A DNA stretch of 64,000 nt from Acidovorax kalamii (GTDB taxonomy: Bacteria > Pseudomonadota > Gammaproteobacteria > Burkholderiales > Burkholderiaceae_C): the NCBI RefSeq assembly GCF_002245625.1, contig NZ_NOIG01000013.1:186001-250000 (forward strand). Reading direction: 5' to 3'. The translations under genes were made by a program, and so were the position numbers. This document shows, one piece after another, positions 55,341-64,000 of the stretch. Under the pieces are notes generated by a model. The model did no database searches, was not told the DNA's origin, and saw only the letters and a list, made by a program, of their open reading frames with translations. Every line of letters begins with the position of its first letter. The first letter of the stretch is position 1.

Positions 55341-56450
55341 ATGGTTGCAAATCGTGCCACGGCTGGCACACTCTGCGGCGTGAAACCGCCTGCCCACCCC
55401 GCCCACCGCCTGCCCGCGCCCGCCACAGCCCCTGCCGCCACGCCCATCGCCTTTGTGCGCGCCATTGTCCTGGCCTACGAACGGCGCGGCCTGAGCCCCG
55501 ACCACGCCCTGGCCCAGGCACAGATTGCGCCGCAGTTGCTGCAGGACGACAGCGCCCGCATCACCGCCTGGCAGATGGAGCAGATCTCCGACGCCGCCAT
55601 GCAGGAGCTGGACGACGAAGCCCTGGGCTGGTTCAGCCGCCGCCTGCCCTGGGGCAGCTACGGCATGCTGGCGCGCGCCAGCATCAGCTCGCCCACGCTG
55701 CAGGTGGCCCTGGCCCGCTGGTGCCGCCACCACGGGCTGCTGACGGACGACATTGCACTGCAACTGACCACCGAGGGGGACACCGCCACGCTGCGCATCA
55801 CCGAGGCGCGCGACCTGGGCGTGCTGCGCGAGTTCTGCCTGGTGTCCGTGCTGCGCAATGCCCACGGCCTGGCCTGCTGGATGGTGGACTCGCGCATCCC
55901 GCTCATCTCGGCCGAGTTTGCGTTTGACCCTCCGCAGCATGCCGATGCCTACGCCGTGCTGTTCCGGGGCCCCGTCACCTTCCAAGCGCCGCGCACCGCC
56001 ATCCACTTCGACGCCCGCTACCTGCACCTGCCCCTGCGCCGCGACGAACAGGCCCTGCGCCAGATGCTGCAACACGCCCTGCCCCTGACGGTGCTGCACT
56101 ACCGCCGCGACCGCCTGCTGGTGCAGCGCGTGCGCCAGCTGCTGGCAGCCCCCCTGCCGGGGCAACCCGCCCATGCCCTGCCCCAGCACAGCGCGGAATC
56201 CCTGGCCGCGCTGCTGCATGTGTCGCCGCGCACCCTGCACCGGCAGCTGAAGGAGGAAGGCGCCACGCTGCAGGGCTTGAAAGACGAGGTGCGCCGCACC
56301 CGCGCGGTGGAGCTGCTGCACCGCACGCAACGGCCCATCAAACAGGTGGCCGAGGCGGCGGGGTTTGAGAACGAGAAGAGTTTTATCCGGGCGTTTCGGG
56401 GGTGGACGGGGCAATCGCCTGCGGAGTTTCGGAGGGTGGTGAGGGTGTAG
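55341..56450 (+). CDS. AraC family transcriptional regulator
   Basis: Regulator of 369 residues. An N-terminal domain of the Arabinose_bd type (about 25-225, [16 protein letters not shown]...) is followed by a C-terminal double helix-turn-helix (about 280-365) with [14 protein letters not shown] and [25 protein letters not shown]. It is divergent from the acyl-CoA ligase gene and is the likely regulator of the cluster. The ATG at 55341 has GGTGGA before it; a GTG at 55380 is an alternative. Many related liu clusters use a MerR-type LiuR instead. Confidence 0.87.
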   Translation: MVANRATAGTLCGVKPPAHPAHRLPAPATAPAATPIAFVRAIVLAYERRGLSPDHALAQAQIAPQLLQDDSARITAWQMEQISDAAMQELDDEALGWFSRRLPWGSYGMLARASISSPTLQVALARWCRHHGLLTDDIALQLTTEGDTATLRITEARDLGVLREFCLVSVLRNAHGLACWMVDSRIPLISAEFAFDPPQHADAYAVLFRGPVTFQAPRTAIHFDARYLHLPLRRDEQALRQMLQHALPLTVLHYRRDRLLVQRVRQLLAAPLPGQPAHALPQHSAESLAALLHVSPRTLHRQLKEEGATLQGLKDEVRRTRAVELLHRTQRPIKQVAEAAGFENEKSFIRAFRGWTGQSPAEFRRVVRV

Positions 56451-56552
56451 CGCTGGGTGCCAATTAGCAGATTTACCCTCCCGCAGCGCTTATCCTGCAG
56501 TAACCAACTGTTCTACGAACTGGAATTGCAACATCAAACAGGAACACGTGCC

Positions 56553-56771
56553 ATGGTCACAACAGCCACCCCACGAGCACTCAGATCCATGTCGGACGAG
56601 CAGCTAGCCGAGTACATGACGGGCTGGAAGGAGCACACCGGGAACTACATCCTGTGTGAGATAGAGTTCAAGCGCCGTCAGAACAGAGGGAACGAGTTCA
56701 GGGGCTGGATATCCCTCGGTCTATCTGTCCTGGCAATCGTTATTTCTGTACTAGCGCTGAGCACAAAGTAG
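56553..56771 (+). CDS. Small tail-anchored hypothetical protein
   Basis: Protein of 72 residues. The N-terminal part is soluble (MSDEQLAEYMTGWKEHTGNYILCE) and one hydrophobic segment closes the protein (about 50-69). An AGGA lies 9 bases before the ATG at 56553. Composition is lower in GC than the neighbours. No family recognised. It stands alone between the AraC-type gene and the GST gene. Confidence 0.6.
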   Translation: MVTTATPRALRSMSDEQLAEYMTGWKEHTGNYILCEIEFKRRQNRGNEFRGWISLGLSVLAIVISVLALSTK

Positions 56772-56931
56772 GTAGCAACACTGCGAAGAATAGGGTGGCC
56801 GTGAAGTGCCCCCGACTAAATTAAACATTCAGCCCCCACGCGCTTTGCGCCGATCTGTGTTTCCTAACAGACGCCAGATGGTCAGAGAATGGGGCGAAAA
56901 ATGTCCCAGTCAGCCACGTTTAGCCCCACAG
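56772..56931. other. Intergenic region before the GST gene
   Basis: 160 bases with mixed composition. A few in-frame start codons of the GST gene lie here, but no ribosome binding site, hairpin or other gene was found. Confidence 0.5.
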
Positions 56932-57606
56932 ATGCTCCACCTCCACCACTGCGTCAGCGCCCGCTCCTTCCGCCCCCTGTGGATGCTCGAAGAGCTGCAG
57001 CTCCCCTACCAGCTCCACATGCTCCCCTTCCCGCCCCGCGCCAAGGCGCGGTGGTTTCTGGGCGAGAACCCGCTGGGCACGGTGCCGCTGCTGGTGCAAG
57101 GCGATGTCCGCATGACCGAATCGGCCGCGATGTGCCAGTACCTCGCCGCCACACACCCCGATGCGGGGCTGGATGTGGCGCCCACGCACCCGGCGTATGG
57201 CGCGTACCTGAACTGGCTGCACATGAGCGATGCCACGCTGACCTTTCCGCAGACGCTGGTGCTGCGCTATGGGCGCTTTGAGCCTGCAGAGCGCAAGCAG
57301 CCGCAGGTGGTGGAGGACTACAGCCGCTGGTTTCTGGCGCGGCTGCGCGCGGTGGAAACGGCATTGATCCACAGCGGCAGCGAGCACCTGTGCGCGGGCC
57401 GGTTCACGGCGGCGGATGTGGCGGTGGGGTATGCGCTGCTGCTGGCGCAGCACCTGGGGCTGGCGCCACAGTTTGGGCCCGCTGCGCAAGCGTATTGGCA
57501 GCGGCTGCAGCAGCGGCCGGGCTACCAGCGCGCGATGGAAGTGCAGGTGCGGGCGGCAGAGGAACAGGGCGTGCCCACGACCCCGGCGCCGGATACGCAG
57601 CCCTGA
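56932..57606 (+). CDS. Glutathione S-transferase family protein
   Basis: Cytoplasmic protein of 224 residues with a thioredoxin-like N-terminal domain (about 1-78; MLHLHHCVSARSFRPLWMLEEL, NPLGTVPLL with the cis-Pro, and the TESAAMCQYLA glutathione contact) and an all-helical C-terminal domain (about 85-205). LCAGRFTAADVAVGYAL is the usual N-capping region. Substrate not known. The start is uncertain: the frame is open upstream with another ATG at 56880, but 56932 gives the normal GST N-terminus. Confidence 0.87.
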   Translation: MLHLHHCVSARSFRPLWMLEELQLPYQLHMLPFPPRAKARWFLGENPLGTVPLLVQGDVRMTESAAMCQYLAATHPDAGLDVAPTHPAYGAYLNWLHMSDATLTFPQTLVLRYGRFEPAERKQPQVVEDYSRWFLARLRAVETALIHSGSEHLCAGRFTAADVAVGYALLLAQHLGLAPQFGPAAQAYWQRLQQRPGYQRAMEVQVRAAEEQGVPTTPAPDTQP

Positions 57607-57626
57607 GCGCCCCTGAGCGTGCGCCC

Positions 57627-59051
57627 TCAGTCCTTGGCCTGCAGCCCCGCAGGTGGCGCCGGGCGCAGCAGGGATTGCACCAGCGCCCGGAACTCCGGCG
57701 AGTGGCGCAGCACGCTGCCACCGGCCTCGATGAGGTCGGTGACCTCTTCCGATGTGATGGAAAACGCGGTGGGCACCTGCAGCAGGCGGCGGCGGGCGAT
57801 GTCGTCGGGTGCGTCGCGCAGGTTGACAGGAATCACATGGACTTCGGCATCGGGCGCAAACACATCGGTGCTGCCGGGCGATCCGCTGGCAAGCGACTGC
57901 TGCCACTGCCGCGTGATGTCGCGCAGAAACTCCTGCGTTTCGCGCGTGGCGCGGGCGCCGGTGCCAAACAGCAGGGCGTCCACCACCTGCGCCATATTGG
58001 GCACCTTGTCGCTCTGGCTGATGTCCACCGAGGGGTCGCGCTCGGCGTTCACGGTGATCAGCACCAGCTTGCGGATGGTGCCGGGCGGTATGCCCACCTC
58101 ACTGAAGGTCTGGCGCAGGCCACCACCGGCCAGCGCGCGGTCAAGCAGGCGCTGCACGCCCAGGTTGTCGGCCAGGCCGCCATCCACCAGGTGGATGTAG
58201 GGCTTGCGCCGCGCGTCGGTGTAGCTCAGCTCGTGCGCGCGGTACAGCCGGGCGCGGTAGTCGCCGGTGGCAGCGCGGGCGCTGGCGGCCGAGGTGCTGC
58301 GGCGCTCGGGGCACTGGTCGGCGTAGTTCTTCAGCGTCATGGGGCTGAGCAGCAGCGGCACCGCCGACGACGAGGCCACGGCAAACGACAGCGGCACCTT
58401 GCGCAGGTCCGAGCAGATGAGCGAGAACTGCTCCCAGGTGAACTCGAAGCCCGTGCCCAGCGACATGTCGGTGGCGGTGATGAACAGCTGCGGGTGGCGC
58501 GGGCGGCGCTCCACGTCGCCAAAGGTGAGGCCGCCATACAGCTCGTCGAGCCGCCGCGCGAGCAGGTGGGTGCGGCCCAGCCAGGGCGAGGTGAGGTCGA
58601 TGAGGTTGCCGGGCCGCAGCGCCTGGGTGATGAGGCTGTTCTGGAAGTTCTGGCGCAGAAACTCGTGCTCGAAGCGCGGCAGGCCTTCAATGCCATGCGC
58701 CGCAAAGTAGGCCGCCACGATGCTGCCACCCGAGACGCCGCTGACCACGTCGGTGGCGTCGAGCAAGGTGGTGGGGCTGCCATTCCACACAAACCGGGTT
58801 TCCTGCATCTCGGTCAGCACGCCAAAGCCAAAGGCCGCAGCGCGCGCACCGCCGCCCGACAGGGTCACGGCCACCAGGATGCTGGGGTCACGCTCGGACT
58901 TGCGCACCGGGATGCTCTGGTCCTCGGGCGGCAGGGGTTCGTTGATCCAGGGCTTGACGGAGGAGCAGCCGGCCAGCACCAGGGCGATCCCCAGCGCCGC
59001 CACCGTGCGCGCCGCGCGCCACACCCACAGCGTTTGGTTTGTTACGCGCAT
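57627..59051 (-). CDS. Patatin-like phospholipase lipoprotein
   Basis: Serine lipase-like protein of 474 residues. Lipoprotein signal with lipobox LAGC (Cys near 29). The patatin domain (about 57-330) has the oxyanion motif SGGGARA, the nucleophile elbow GVSGGS and DGGLADN, which supplies the catalytic Asp of the Ser-Asp dyad. It is expected to hydrolyse lipid acyl chains in the periplasm or at the outer membrane. Start 59051 is set by the signal peptide. Convergent with the GST gene. Confidence 0.88.
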   Translation of the reverse strand: MRVTNQTLWVWRAARTVAALGIALVLAGCSSVKPWINEPLPPEDQSIPVRKSERDPSILVAVTLSGGGARAAAFGFGVLTEMQETRFVWNGSPTTLLDATDVVSGVSGGSIVAAYFAAHGIEGLPRFEHEFLRQNFQNSLITQALRPGNLIDLTSPWLGRTHLLARRLDELYGGLTFGDVERRPRHPQLFITATDMSLGTGFEFTWEQFSLICSDLRKVPLSFAVASSSAVPLLLSPMTLKNYADQCPERRSTSAASARAATGDYRARLYRAHELSYTDARRKPYIHLVDGGLADNLGVQRLLDRALAGGGLRQTFSEVGIPPGTIRKLVLITVNAERDPSVDISQSDKVPNMAQVVDALLFGTGARATRETQEFLRDITRQWQQSLASGSPGSTDVFAPDAEVHVIPVNLRDAPDDIARRRLLQVPTAFSITSEEVTDLIEAGGSVLRHSPEFRALVQSLLRPAPPAGLQAKD

Positions 59052-59088
59052 CGCCAGGCCCTCTTCTCTTGGGTGGGTGGTTGTGGAA

Positions 59089-59763
59089 TCAGCAGCCCAG
59101 CAGGCCGGGCAATTCAGCCATGCTGCGGAACACCTGCACGGCACCGGCCGCGCGCAGCGCCTCGTCGCTGTCGCTGGCATCTCCGCCGTCGCCCAGCGGG
59201 GCATAGGCATACACGGTGGCCCCGGCGGCCACGCCCGCCGTAACGCCGGTGACGGTGTCCTCGACCACCGCGCAGCGCGTGGGCGCCACCTGCAACGCGG
59301 CGGCAGCGGCCAGGTAGACATCAGGGGCGGGTTTGGTGGCGGGCATTTCGTGGCCGCTGAACACGCGGCCCGCAAAGTAGGTCGCCAGGCCCACCTTGGC
59401 CAGCTGCATCTCGACCTTGAAACGGTCGGCCCCCGAGGCACAGGCGATGCGCCCGCCGTGGTGGGTGTGCACGCGGTCGATGGCGCCGTGCACATGCGCG
59501 ATGGCGGTGAGCCGCTGCTCCAGCTCGGCGTTGCGGCGCGCGTAGAAGTCGGCCATCCAGGCGTCGGTGAGCGGACGGCCGGTGTGGGCCTCGATGCGGG
59601 CCGCCTCGCTGCGCACGGTCTTGCCAACGAAGATGCGCATGCACTCTGCGGGTGTCAGGGCCCAGCCCGCTTCGTGGAGCATGTCGCGCAGCACACCGTT
59701 GGTGATGGGCTCGCTGTCTACCAGCACGCCGTCGCAGTCAAACAGGATTGCTTCAAATTTCAT
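59089..59763 (-). CDS. HAD family phosphatase (beta-phosphoglucomutase/GPH-like)
   Basis: Haloacid-dehalogenase-type hydrolase of 224 residues. Motif I FDCDGVLVDSEP at 7-18, a helical cap (about 20-90), motif II ACASGA near 106, and motif III-IV KPAPDVYL ... VVEDTVTG near 145-170. It removes phosphate from a small metabolite; the substrate is not known. The ATG at 59763 overlaps a TGATAGCTATG sequence like the AT-rich repeats of this window. Follows ychJ on the same strand. Confidence 0.88.
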   Translation of the reverse strand: MKFEAILFDCDGVLVDSEPITNGVLRDMLHEAGWALTPAECMRIFVGKTVRSEAARIEAHTGRPLTDAWMADFYARRNAELEQRLTAIAHVHGAIDRVHTHHGGRIACASGADRFKVEMQLAKVGLATYFAGRVFSGHEMPATKPAPDVYLAAAAALQVAPTRCAVVEDTVTGVTAGVAAGATVYAYAPLGDGGDASDSDEALRAAGAVQVFRSMAELPGLLGC

Positions 59764-59775
59764 AGCTATCAAGGC
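59757..59775. repeat. Partial AT-rich repeat at the start of the HAD gene
   Basis: TTGATAGCTATG on the minus strand matches half of the short repeat core; the ATG is the start codon of the HAD gene. Only a half-element, so support is weak. Confidence 0.3.
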
Positions 59776-59778
59776 AGG

Positions 59779-59805
59779 ATGGCCGCGCGCAGGCGGCCAT
59801 TTTTA
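59779..59805 (+). terminator. Hairpin with T run on the plus strand between ychJ and the HAD gene
   Basis: ATGGCCGC / GCGGCCAT stem followed by TTTTT on the plus strand. Both flanking genes lie on the minus strand, so as a terminator it would only stop antisense RNA; on the sense RNA it is a plain hairpin. Confidence 0.4.
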
Positions 59806-59814
59806 TTCAGATTT

Positions 59815-60246
59815 TCAGGGATGGATGTCGCCATCCACATAGAACCAGCGCCCGCCTTCGCGCACGAAGCGGCTGGTTTCGTGCAGGCGCACGGCGCGGC
59901 CGCCCACGCGGTAACGGGCGACAAACTCCACCTCGGCGCGGTCTTCGCCGGTGGGGCGGTGGCGGCGCACTGCCAGCCCCAGCCATTTGGTGCCGGGCTC
60001 AAAATCCAGCGCGGCCGGGCGGGTGCTGGGATGCCAGGTGGCCTGCAGGTAGTCGGCCCGCTCCAACACGAAGGCGGTGTAGCGTGAGCGCATGAGGCTC
60101 TCGGCATCGGGCGCGGCGGCGTCACCCCAATGGTCGAGGTAGCGGCCGCAGCAGCCTGCGTACGGCAGAGCCACAGCCTTGGCGCTTTTGCCGGGCGTGA
60201 CCTGGGTTCGGCCACAAGGGCAAAGTTCGGAGTTCGTCAGAGACAC
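59815..60246 (-). CDS. YchJ family metal-binding protein
   Basis: Protein of 143 residues. An N-terminal SEC-C-like zinc motif (CPCGR at 9-13, then [11 protein letters not shown]) is followed by the YchJ domain with [21 protein letters not shown] (about 50-70) and the C-terminal [10 protein letters not shown]. Start is GTG at 60246; no ATG is in reach. UPF0225 family, function unknown. Same strand as the HAD gene downstream. Confidence 0.9.
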   Translation of the reverse strand: MSLTNSELCPCGRTQVTPGKSAKAVALPYAGCCGRYLDHWGDAAAPDAESLMRSRYTAFVLERADYLQATWHPSTRPAALDFEPGTKWLGLAVRRHRPTGEDRAEVEFVARYRVGGRAVRLHETSRFVREGGRWFYVDGDIHP

Positions 60247-60274
60247 GAAGGCATGCCTTTCACACGGACGCAGA

Positions 60275-60973
60275 TCATCTCAGCGTCCCGAACACCTTGC
60301 GGACGATGGCGCTGCCCGCACCGGCCGGGTTCTGGCGGATCCGGCGCTCTTCCTCGCCGATCATGAAGTACAGGCCGTCCAGCGTCTTGCCGGTGACGTA
60401 CTGCGCGAGGTTGGACTCCTCGGGCTTGAGCAGGCCGAAGCTGGCGGCCTTGCCTGCGAAGGCGTTGTACTTCTGCGTGAGGCCCACCTTCTCGGTGGCC
60501 TGGTTCACCACCGGCAGAAACCGCAGACCCAGCGGGGCGCGTGTCTTCTCGGCAAAAAAGGCAGTGACCGAGGTGCTGCCGCCGGTGAGGATGTTCTTGG
60601 CATCCGTCACCGTCATGTTCTGTACGGCACCCACCAGCAGGTCCCGGCCCATGGGCACGGCGGCTTCTGCCGCGCGGTTGATGGAGGTGACCAGTTCGTC
60701 AATGCGCCGCCCCTGGCCCAGCGACTTCATGACCTTGGCGGCGTCGTCCAGATACCCCGGCAGGCCGATGCGCACCTGGGGGTTGCCCAGAAAGCCATCG
60801 GGCCGCCCCAACAGGGCCACTGCCGCCTGGGCGCCCTGCGCCAGCGCGGCCTTGAGCCCCTTGGATGCGTCGGCAGACGACAGGTCTCCCAGCGACAAGG
60901 CCCAGGCCTGCTGCCCGGTGGCATACAGCAGGGCAGCCAGGGCGCTGGTTTGGTGGAATTGGCGGCGTTGCAT
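60275..60973 (-). CDS. DUF4197 domain secreted protein
   Basis: Protein of 232 residues with an N-terminal signal ([25 protein letters not shown]; begins with a twin-arginine-like RR). A DUF4197 domain fills the rest, with [20 protein letters not shown] near 45 and [16 protein letters not shown] near 195. Helical and periplasmic; function unknown. ATG at 60973 set by the signal. Divergent from the YetF-like gene. Confidence 0.85.
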   Translation of the reverse strand: MQRRQFHQTSALAALLYATGQQAWALSLGDLSSADASKGLKAALAQGAQAAVALLGRPDGFLGNPQVRIGLPGYLDDAAKVMKSLGQGRRIDELVTSINRAAEAAVPMGRDLLVGAVQNMTVTDAKNILTGGSTSVTAFFAEKTRAPLGLRFLPVVNQATEKVGLTQKYNAFAGKAASFGLLKPEESNLAQYVTGKTLDGLYFMIGEEERRIRQNPAGAGSAIVRKVFGTLR

Positions 60974-61086
60974 GGAAGGTGCGTCTTTAAAAAGGGGGCG
61001 GCCTGCGAAGGCAGGCGAGACCGCCGGATTTTCGCTCAGCGCCGTAGACTGGCGCGCAACACAACCCTGCAACAAGGAGCCCTGCA

Positions 61087-61560
61087 ATGTGGGATATGAA
61101 TGTGCCGTGGTGGGAATTCGTGCTGCGAGGCGTGGTGGTCTATGTGTTCCTGCTGGTGTTCCTGCGCCTCACGGGCAAGCGGCAGACGGGGCAGTACGCG
61201 CCATTCGACCTGGTGCTGTTGCTGATCCTGTCGAACGCGGTGCAGAACTCGATGAACGCGGGCGACAACTCGCTGGTGGGCGGGCTGGTCTCTGCCGCCA
61301 CACTCATCGGCTGCCATGTGGTGCTGGCGCAGCTGACGTTTCGTTTTGCGTGGATGGAGCGCCTGATCGACGGCAGCCCGCAGGTGCTGGTGCAGCAGGG
61401 GCAGGTGAATACAGACCTGATGCGCAAGGAGTTGCTCTCCACCGACGACCTGGAGGCCGCGCTGCGCGCCAGCGGCTGCCTGCACCTGCATGAGGTGGAG
61501 CGGGCGACGATTGAAACCAACGGGCAGATCACGGTGGTGCTGCGGCGCCGGGGTGGCTGA
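61087..61560 (+). CDS. YetF/DUF421 family membrane protein
   Basis: Protein of 157 residues. Transmembrane segments near 10-27, 38-55 and 62-82 precede the cytoplasmic DUF421 domain (about 90-150), which has LIDGSPQVLVQQGQV and the LRASGCLHLHEVERATIETNG block. AAGGAG lies 8 bases before the ATG. Function unknown; Bacillus relatives are linked to spore germination, which does not apply here. Confidence 0.9.
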   Translation: MWDMNVPWWEFVLRGVVVYVFLLVFLRLTGKRQTGQYAPFDLVLLLILSNAVQNSMNAGDNSLVGGLVSAATLIGCHVVLAQLTFRFAWMERLIDGSPQVLVQQGQVNTDLMRKELLSTDDLEAALRASGCLHLHEVERATIETNGQITVVLRRRGG

Positions 61561-61688
61561 GACAGCACCACACCACCACGTTTTTCACGGTTGAGGAACC
61601 CTTCTTCGGTCGGGTTGCTGCGGCAGGGCGCCGCACGAAAGATCAAGGCCTTTTGTTCTGGCGTTTTGCGCCATCTATTCATCGGCCT

Positions 61689-62825
61689 ATGACCTCCTTC
61701 CTTGCCTGCGGAACCCCGTCCGCCCCCCCCCACGTTCACGCCCACGCACCAGCGCGCTTGCCACGCCTGTCCGCACTGGCGATCGCCCTGACGGCTGCAG
61801 TGCTGCTGTCGGGCTGCGAAACCACCAACATGCGCATGGGCAGCGGCGACGCCAAGACCGTGGCCACCGGCAGTGCCGCGGGCGCTGCCACCGATGCCGC
61901 CAGCAGCGAGCTGGAGCGCTGCGAGTCGTCGCTGGGCACGGTGTCGCTCATCGAGAACCAGCAGGCGGGGTGGTACACCATCCTGCGCGACCAGTACCGC
62001 CTGCCGCCCACCGCCAACCTGCTGCGCCTGCTGGTGCAGCAATCCAACTGCTTTGTGGTGGTGGAGCGCGGCGCCGCAGGCATGAACGCCATGACCCGCG
62101 AGCGGGCGCTCATGCAGTCGGGCGAAATGCGCCAGGGCAGCAACTTTGGCCAGGGGCAGATGGTGGCCTCGGACTATGGGCTCTCGCCTGAAATCATCTT
62201 CCAGAACCACAACGCAGGCGGCGCGTCGGCCTCGCTGGGCGGGCTTGTCGGCGGGCGCGCGGGCGGGCTGCTCGCAGCCATCGGCGGCAGCCTGAACACC
62301 AAGGAGGCCAGCACCCTGCTCACCCTCATCGACAACCGCTCGGGCGTGCAGGTGGCGGCCTCGGAGGGCAGCGCAGCCAAGACAGACTTTGGCGCCATGG
62401 GCCAGTTGCTGGGCGGATCGGGCGGCGCACGCCTGGGCGGCTACTCCAACACCGCCGAGGGCAAGGTGATTGCCGCCGCCTTCATGGATGCGTTCAACCA
62501 GATGGTGCGTTCGCTGCGCAACTACAAGGCGCAGACGGTGCGCGGCCAGGGCCTGGGTGGCGGCGGCCGCCTGGGGGTGGATGGCGCGGCACCTCCGTCG
62601 CAGACCTCGGCACCGCGTGCGGCCGCCGGTGGCGCAGCTGGCGCCCCTGGCCTGGCACTGAAGGACGCCCAGGCCCGGCTCAACGAGCTGGGCTACAACG
62701 CGGGCGTGCCCGATGGGGCCATGGGCGGCAAAACGACAGCTGCGCTGCGCGCATTCCAGAAGGATCGCGGCATCGCGCAGTCGGGCCGCCTGGATGCAGC
62801 CACGGCGGGGGAACTGTCGAAGTAG
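61689..62825 (+). CDS. CsgG-like lipoprotein with C-terminal peptidoglycan-binding domain
   Basis: Protein of 378 residues. The signal ends in the lipobox LLSGC (Cys near 39). The CsgG-like region (about 60-290) has TANLLRLLVQQSNCFVVVERG and TLIDNRSGVQVAA. A Gly/Ala/Pro linker precedes a peptidoglycan-binding type-1 domain (about 318-378; LNELGYNAGVPDGAMGGKT...ALRAFQKDRGI). It may link an outer-membrane lipoprotein to the cell wall. The ATG at 61689 is preferred to one 12 codons upstream. A bidirectional terminator follows. Confidence 0.75.
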   Translation: MTSFLACGTPSAPPHVHAHAPARLPRLSALAIALTAAVLLSGCETTNMRMGSGDAKTVATGSAAGAATDAASSELERCESSLGTVSLIENQQAGWYTILRDQYRLPPTANLLRLLVQQSNCFVVVERGAAGMNAMTRERALMQSGEMRQGSNFGQGQMVASDYGLSPEIIFQNHNAGGASASLGGLVGGRAGGLLAAIGGSLNTKEASTLLTLIDNRSGVQVAASEGSAAKTDFGAMGQLLGGSGGARLGGYSNTAEGKVIAAAFMDAFNQMVRSLRNYKAQTVRGQGLGGGGRLGVDGAAPPSQTSAPRAAAGGAAGAPGLALKDAQARLNELGYNAGVPDGAMGGKTTAALRAFQKDRGIAQSGRLDAATAGELSK

Positions 62826-62843
62826 CCACCACGTCCGCCATGG

Positions 62844-62879
62844 AAAAAACCGCCATTGCATCCAATGGCGGTTTTTTTG
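62844..62879. terminator. Bidirectional hairpin terminator
   Basis: AAAAAACCGCCATTG ... CAATGGCGGTTTTTTT with a short loop, 18 bases past the CsgG-like gene. It also faces the convergent repeat lipoprotein gene. Confidence 0.92.
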
Positions 62880-62952
62880 TATGCGCATTACCGCAACGTC
62901 GGATGTGCTTGCCGGCAGACGCCCATGTCCGCCAGCGGGCAAGCCTGCATCC

Positions 62953-63993
62953 TCAATTCTGCGTATAGCAAGTCTTACTGGGAATGATCAGGTCTGCGTA
63001 GGTCTCTGCACTGGCCGCCGTGGGAAACACGGTGGGAGTGCTGTCACCGAACACACACAGATAGGCCCCCTTGCGGGTCCACACGGAGCGCGATGTTAAG
63101 CCCGACGGCGTCACCCAGGTGCTCCAGAAAGCCGTGGCCGTTGCAGTACTTCCATTGCGGTCAAAGCTGAACACCCCCAGGTCCGTCAGTGGCCCTGCGA
63201 GCGTACCCTGGCCCGAGCACTCGGCATTGGTATAGGTAAGCAAGCCCTGCGCGACCGTGGCCCGCGCGTCGCTTTGCCGGGCAATGCGCCACAGGAAGCG
63301 CCCCCACACGCCAGGCCGCGCCAGGGAGCACTGGCCCTGCTTCCAGTCGCCCTCAGGCAGGGCTGCAGCAGCAGTTGTGCAGCGCACCTCCACCGTGGTC
63401 ACATGGGCCGACCCCACGGTGCCCGTGCCGTTGGCCACAGTGCAGCCCTGTCCGCTGGGTTGGGTCTTCACGGTGACCGCATAGGCAGCCCCCCCTGCCA
63501 GCGGCGTGGCAAAGCTGAAGCCGCCGTTGGCCGCCACGCCCAGATCGTCACGCCCGTTGTTCTGCAGCACCAGGCCGCTGCCGGTGAGGCCCGTGACAGC
63601 ACCGCCCACGGTGAAGGTGGCGGCGGCCAGGTTCTCGCAGCGCACCTGCACATTGCTCACGTTGGCCGTGGCGGTGCCTGTGCCCTGGGCCACGGTGCAG
63701 CGCTGGCCTGCGGGCTGTGCCTTGATGGTGACGGCGTAGGCCACGCCCCGATCCATGCGGGTGTTGAACACAAAGTTGCCGTTGGTGCTGACCGTGAGGT
63801 CGTCGGTGCCCAGGTTCTGCAGGGTCACGGCCTTGCCCGCCCCGAGGCCGGCCACATCGCCTCCCACCGTGAACACCCCCACGGCCGGAGGGGGCGTGCT
63901 GCCGTTGTTGTCGTCGCCACCGCCACATGCTGCCAGCAGCGCTGCGGCCAGGCCAAGGGGAGCCCAGCGGAAAACGGGCCGTGCGGGGTGCAA
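62953..63993 (-). CDS. Repeat lipoprotein with two ~80-residue beta modules (start near window edge)
   Basis: Protein of at least 346 residues. Lipobox LLAAC (Cys near 23) followed by GGGDDNN, a common outer-membrane lipoprotein start. Two tandem modules (about 40-120 and 125-205) share the pattern FTVGG.V.GL...LQN.G.DDL...NG.F.F, then AYAVT.K.QP.GQ.CTV, with a Cys ending each module. A Cys-rich C-terminal domain follows. The only start inside the window is TTG at 63993, so the true start may lie just beyond the edge. Surface or periplasmic role; function unknown. Confidence 0.7.
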   Translation of the reverse strand: MHPARPVFRWAPLGLAAALLAACGGGDDNNGSTPPPAVGVFTVGGDVAGLGAGKAVTLQNLGTDDLTVSTNGNFVFNTRMDRGVAYAVTIKAQPAGQRCTVAQGTGTATANVSNVQVRCENLAAATFTVGGAVTGLTGSGLVLQNNGRDDLGVAANGGFSFATPLAGGAAYAVTVKTQPSGQGCTVANGTGTVGSAHVTTVEVRCTTAAAALPEGDWKQGQCSLARPGVWGRFLWRIARQSDARATVAQGLLTYTNAECSGQGTLAGPLTDLGVFSFDRNGSTATATAFWSTWVTPSGLTSRSVWTRKGAYLCVFGDSTPTVFPTAASAETYADLIIPSKTCYTQN

Positions 63994-64000
63994 AATGCGC

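Overview
The window looks like a chromosomal segment of a betaproteobacterium of the family Comamonadaceae, most like Acidovorax. The evidence is the very GC-rich coding, an SAH riboswitch in front of ahcY, a leucine/isovalerate (liu-type) degradation cluster, TctC/Bug-type binding proteins and a double-length UvrA. No tRNA, rRNA, CRISPR array, transposase or phage gene was seen. Starts were re-chosen from start codons, ribosome binding sites and family lengths, because open frames in such DNA run far past the real genes.

Layout. 1-7.3 kb: anmK, then a minus-strand run (Ser/Thr kinase, rplM-rpsI, a DUF6776-type membrane protein, a bactofilin, erpA), then rlmJ on the plus strand. 7.3-11.6 kb: a minus-strand methyl-cycle operon, SAH riboswitch-ahcY-tlyA-metF-rlpA-like. 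11.7-21.4 kb: surface-polysaccharide genes that are visibly AT-rich compared with the rest: a Wzy/O-antigen-ligase-type protein, then (after GC-rich prfC) an acyltransferase fused to a second polytopic domain, a GtrB-type glycosyltransferase, a GtrA-type flippase, a second acyltransferase and a HAD phosphatase. 21.5-27.4 kb: a sugar ABC importer of FrcBCA type with a FucU/RbsD mutarotase, a ROK regulator and a divergent PfkB kinase. 27.4-32.8 kb: a NYN-LOTUS protein, a Bug binding protein, an Lrp-type regulator divergent from ctlX, a cysteine-cluster protein and a lipoprotein. 32.9-38.8 kb: the tandem uvrA. 39-43.6 kb: two tandem paralogous branched-chain-amino-acid-type binding proteins, a small membrane protein and an MHS-family transporter. 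43.7-56.5 kb: a long minus-strand cluster for leucine/isovalerate breakdown (acyl-CoA ligase, both methylcrotonyl-CoA carboxylase subunits, methylglutaconyl-CoA hydratase, HMG-CoA lyase) with passenger genes and a divergent AraC-type regulator. 56.5-64 kb: assorted genes (GST, patatin-like lipoprotein, HAD phosphatase, YchJ, DUF4197, YetF-like, a CsgG/peptidoglycan-binding lipoprotein, a repeat lipoprotein).

The most notable points are: (i) a gtr-like glycan-modification cassette led by an acyltransferase/GT-C-like fusion and placed directly behind prfC, which itself lacks an ATG start; (ii) a family of short AT-rich palindromic repeats scattered through the window, several copies read in frame inside anmK, uvrA, mccB and a DUF1289 gene, one of them exactly at the junction of the two UvrA halves; (iii) a 111-bp imperfect palindrome inside the sugar-transport operon; (iv) the SAH riboswitch.
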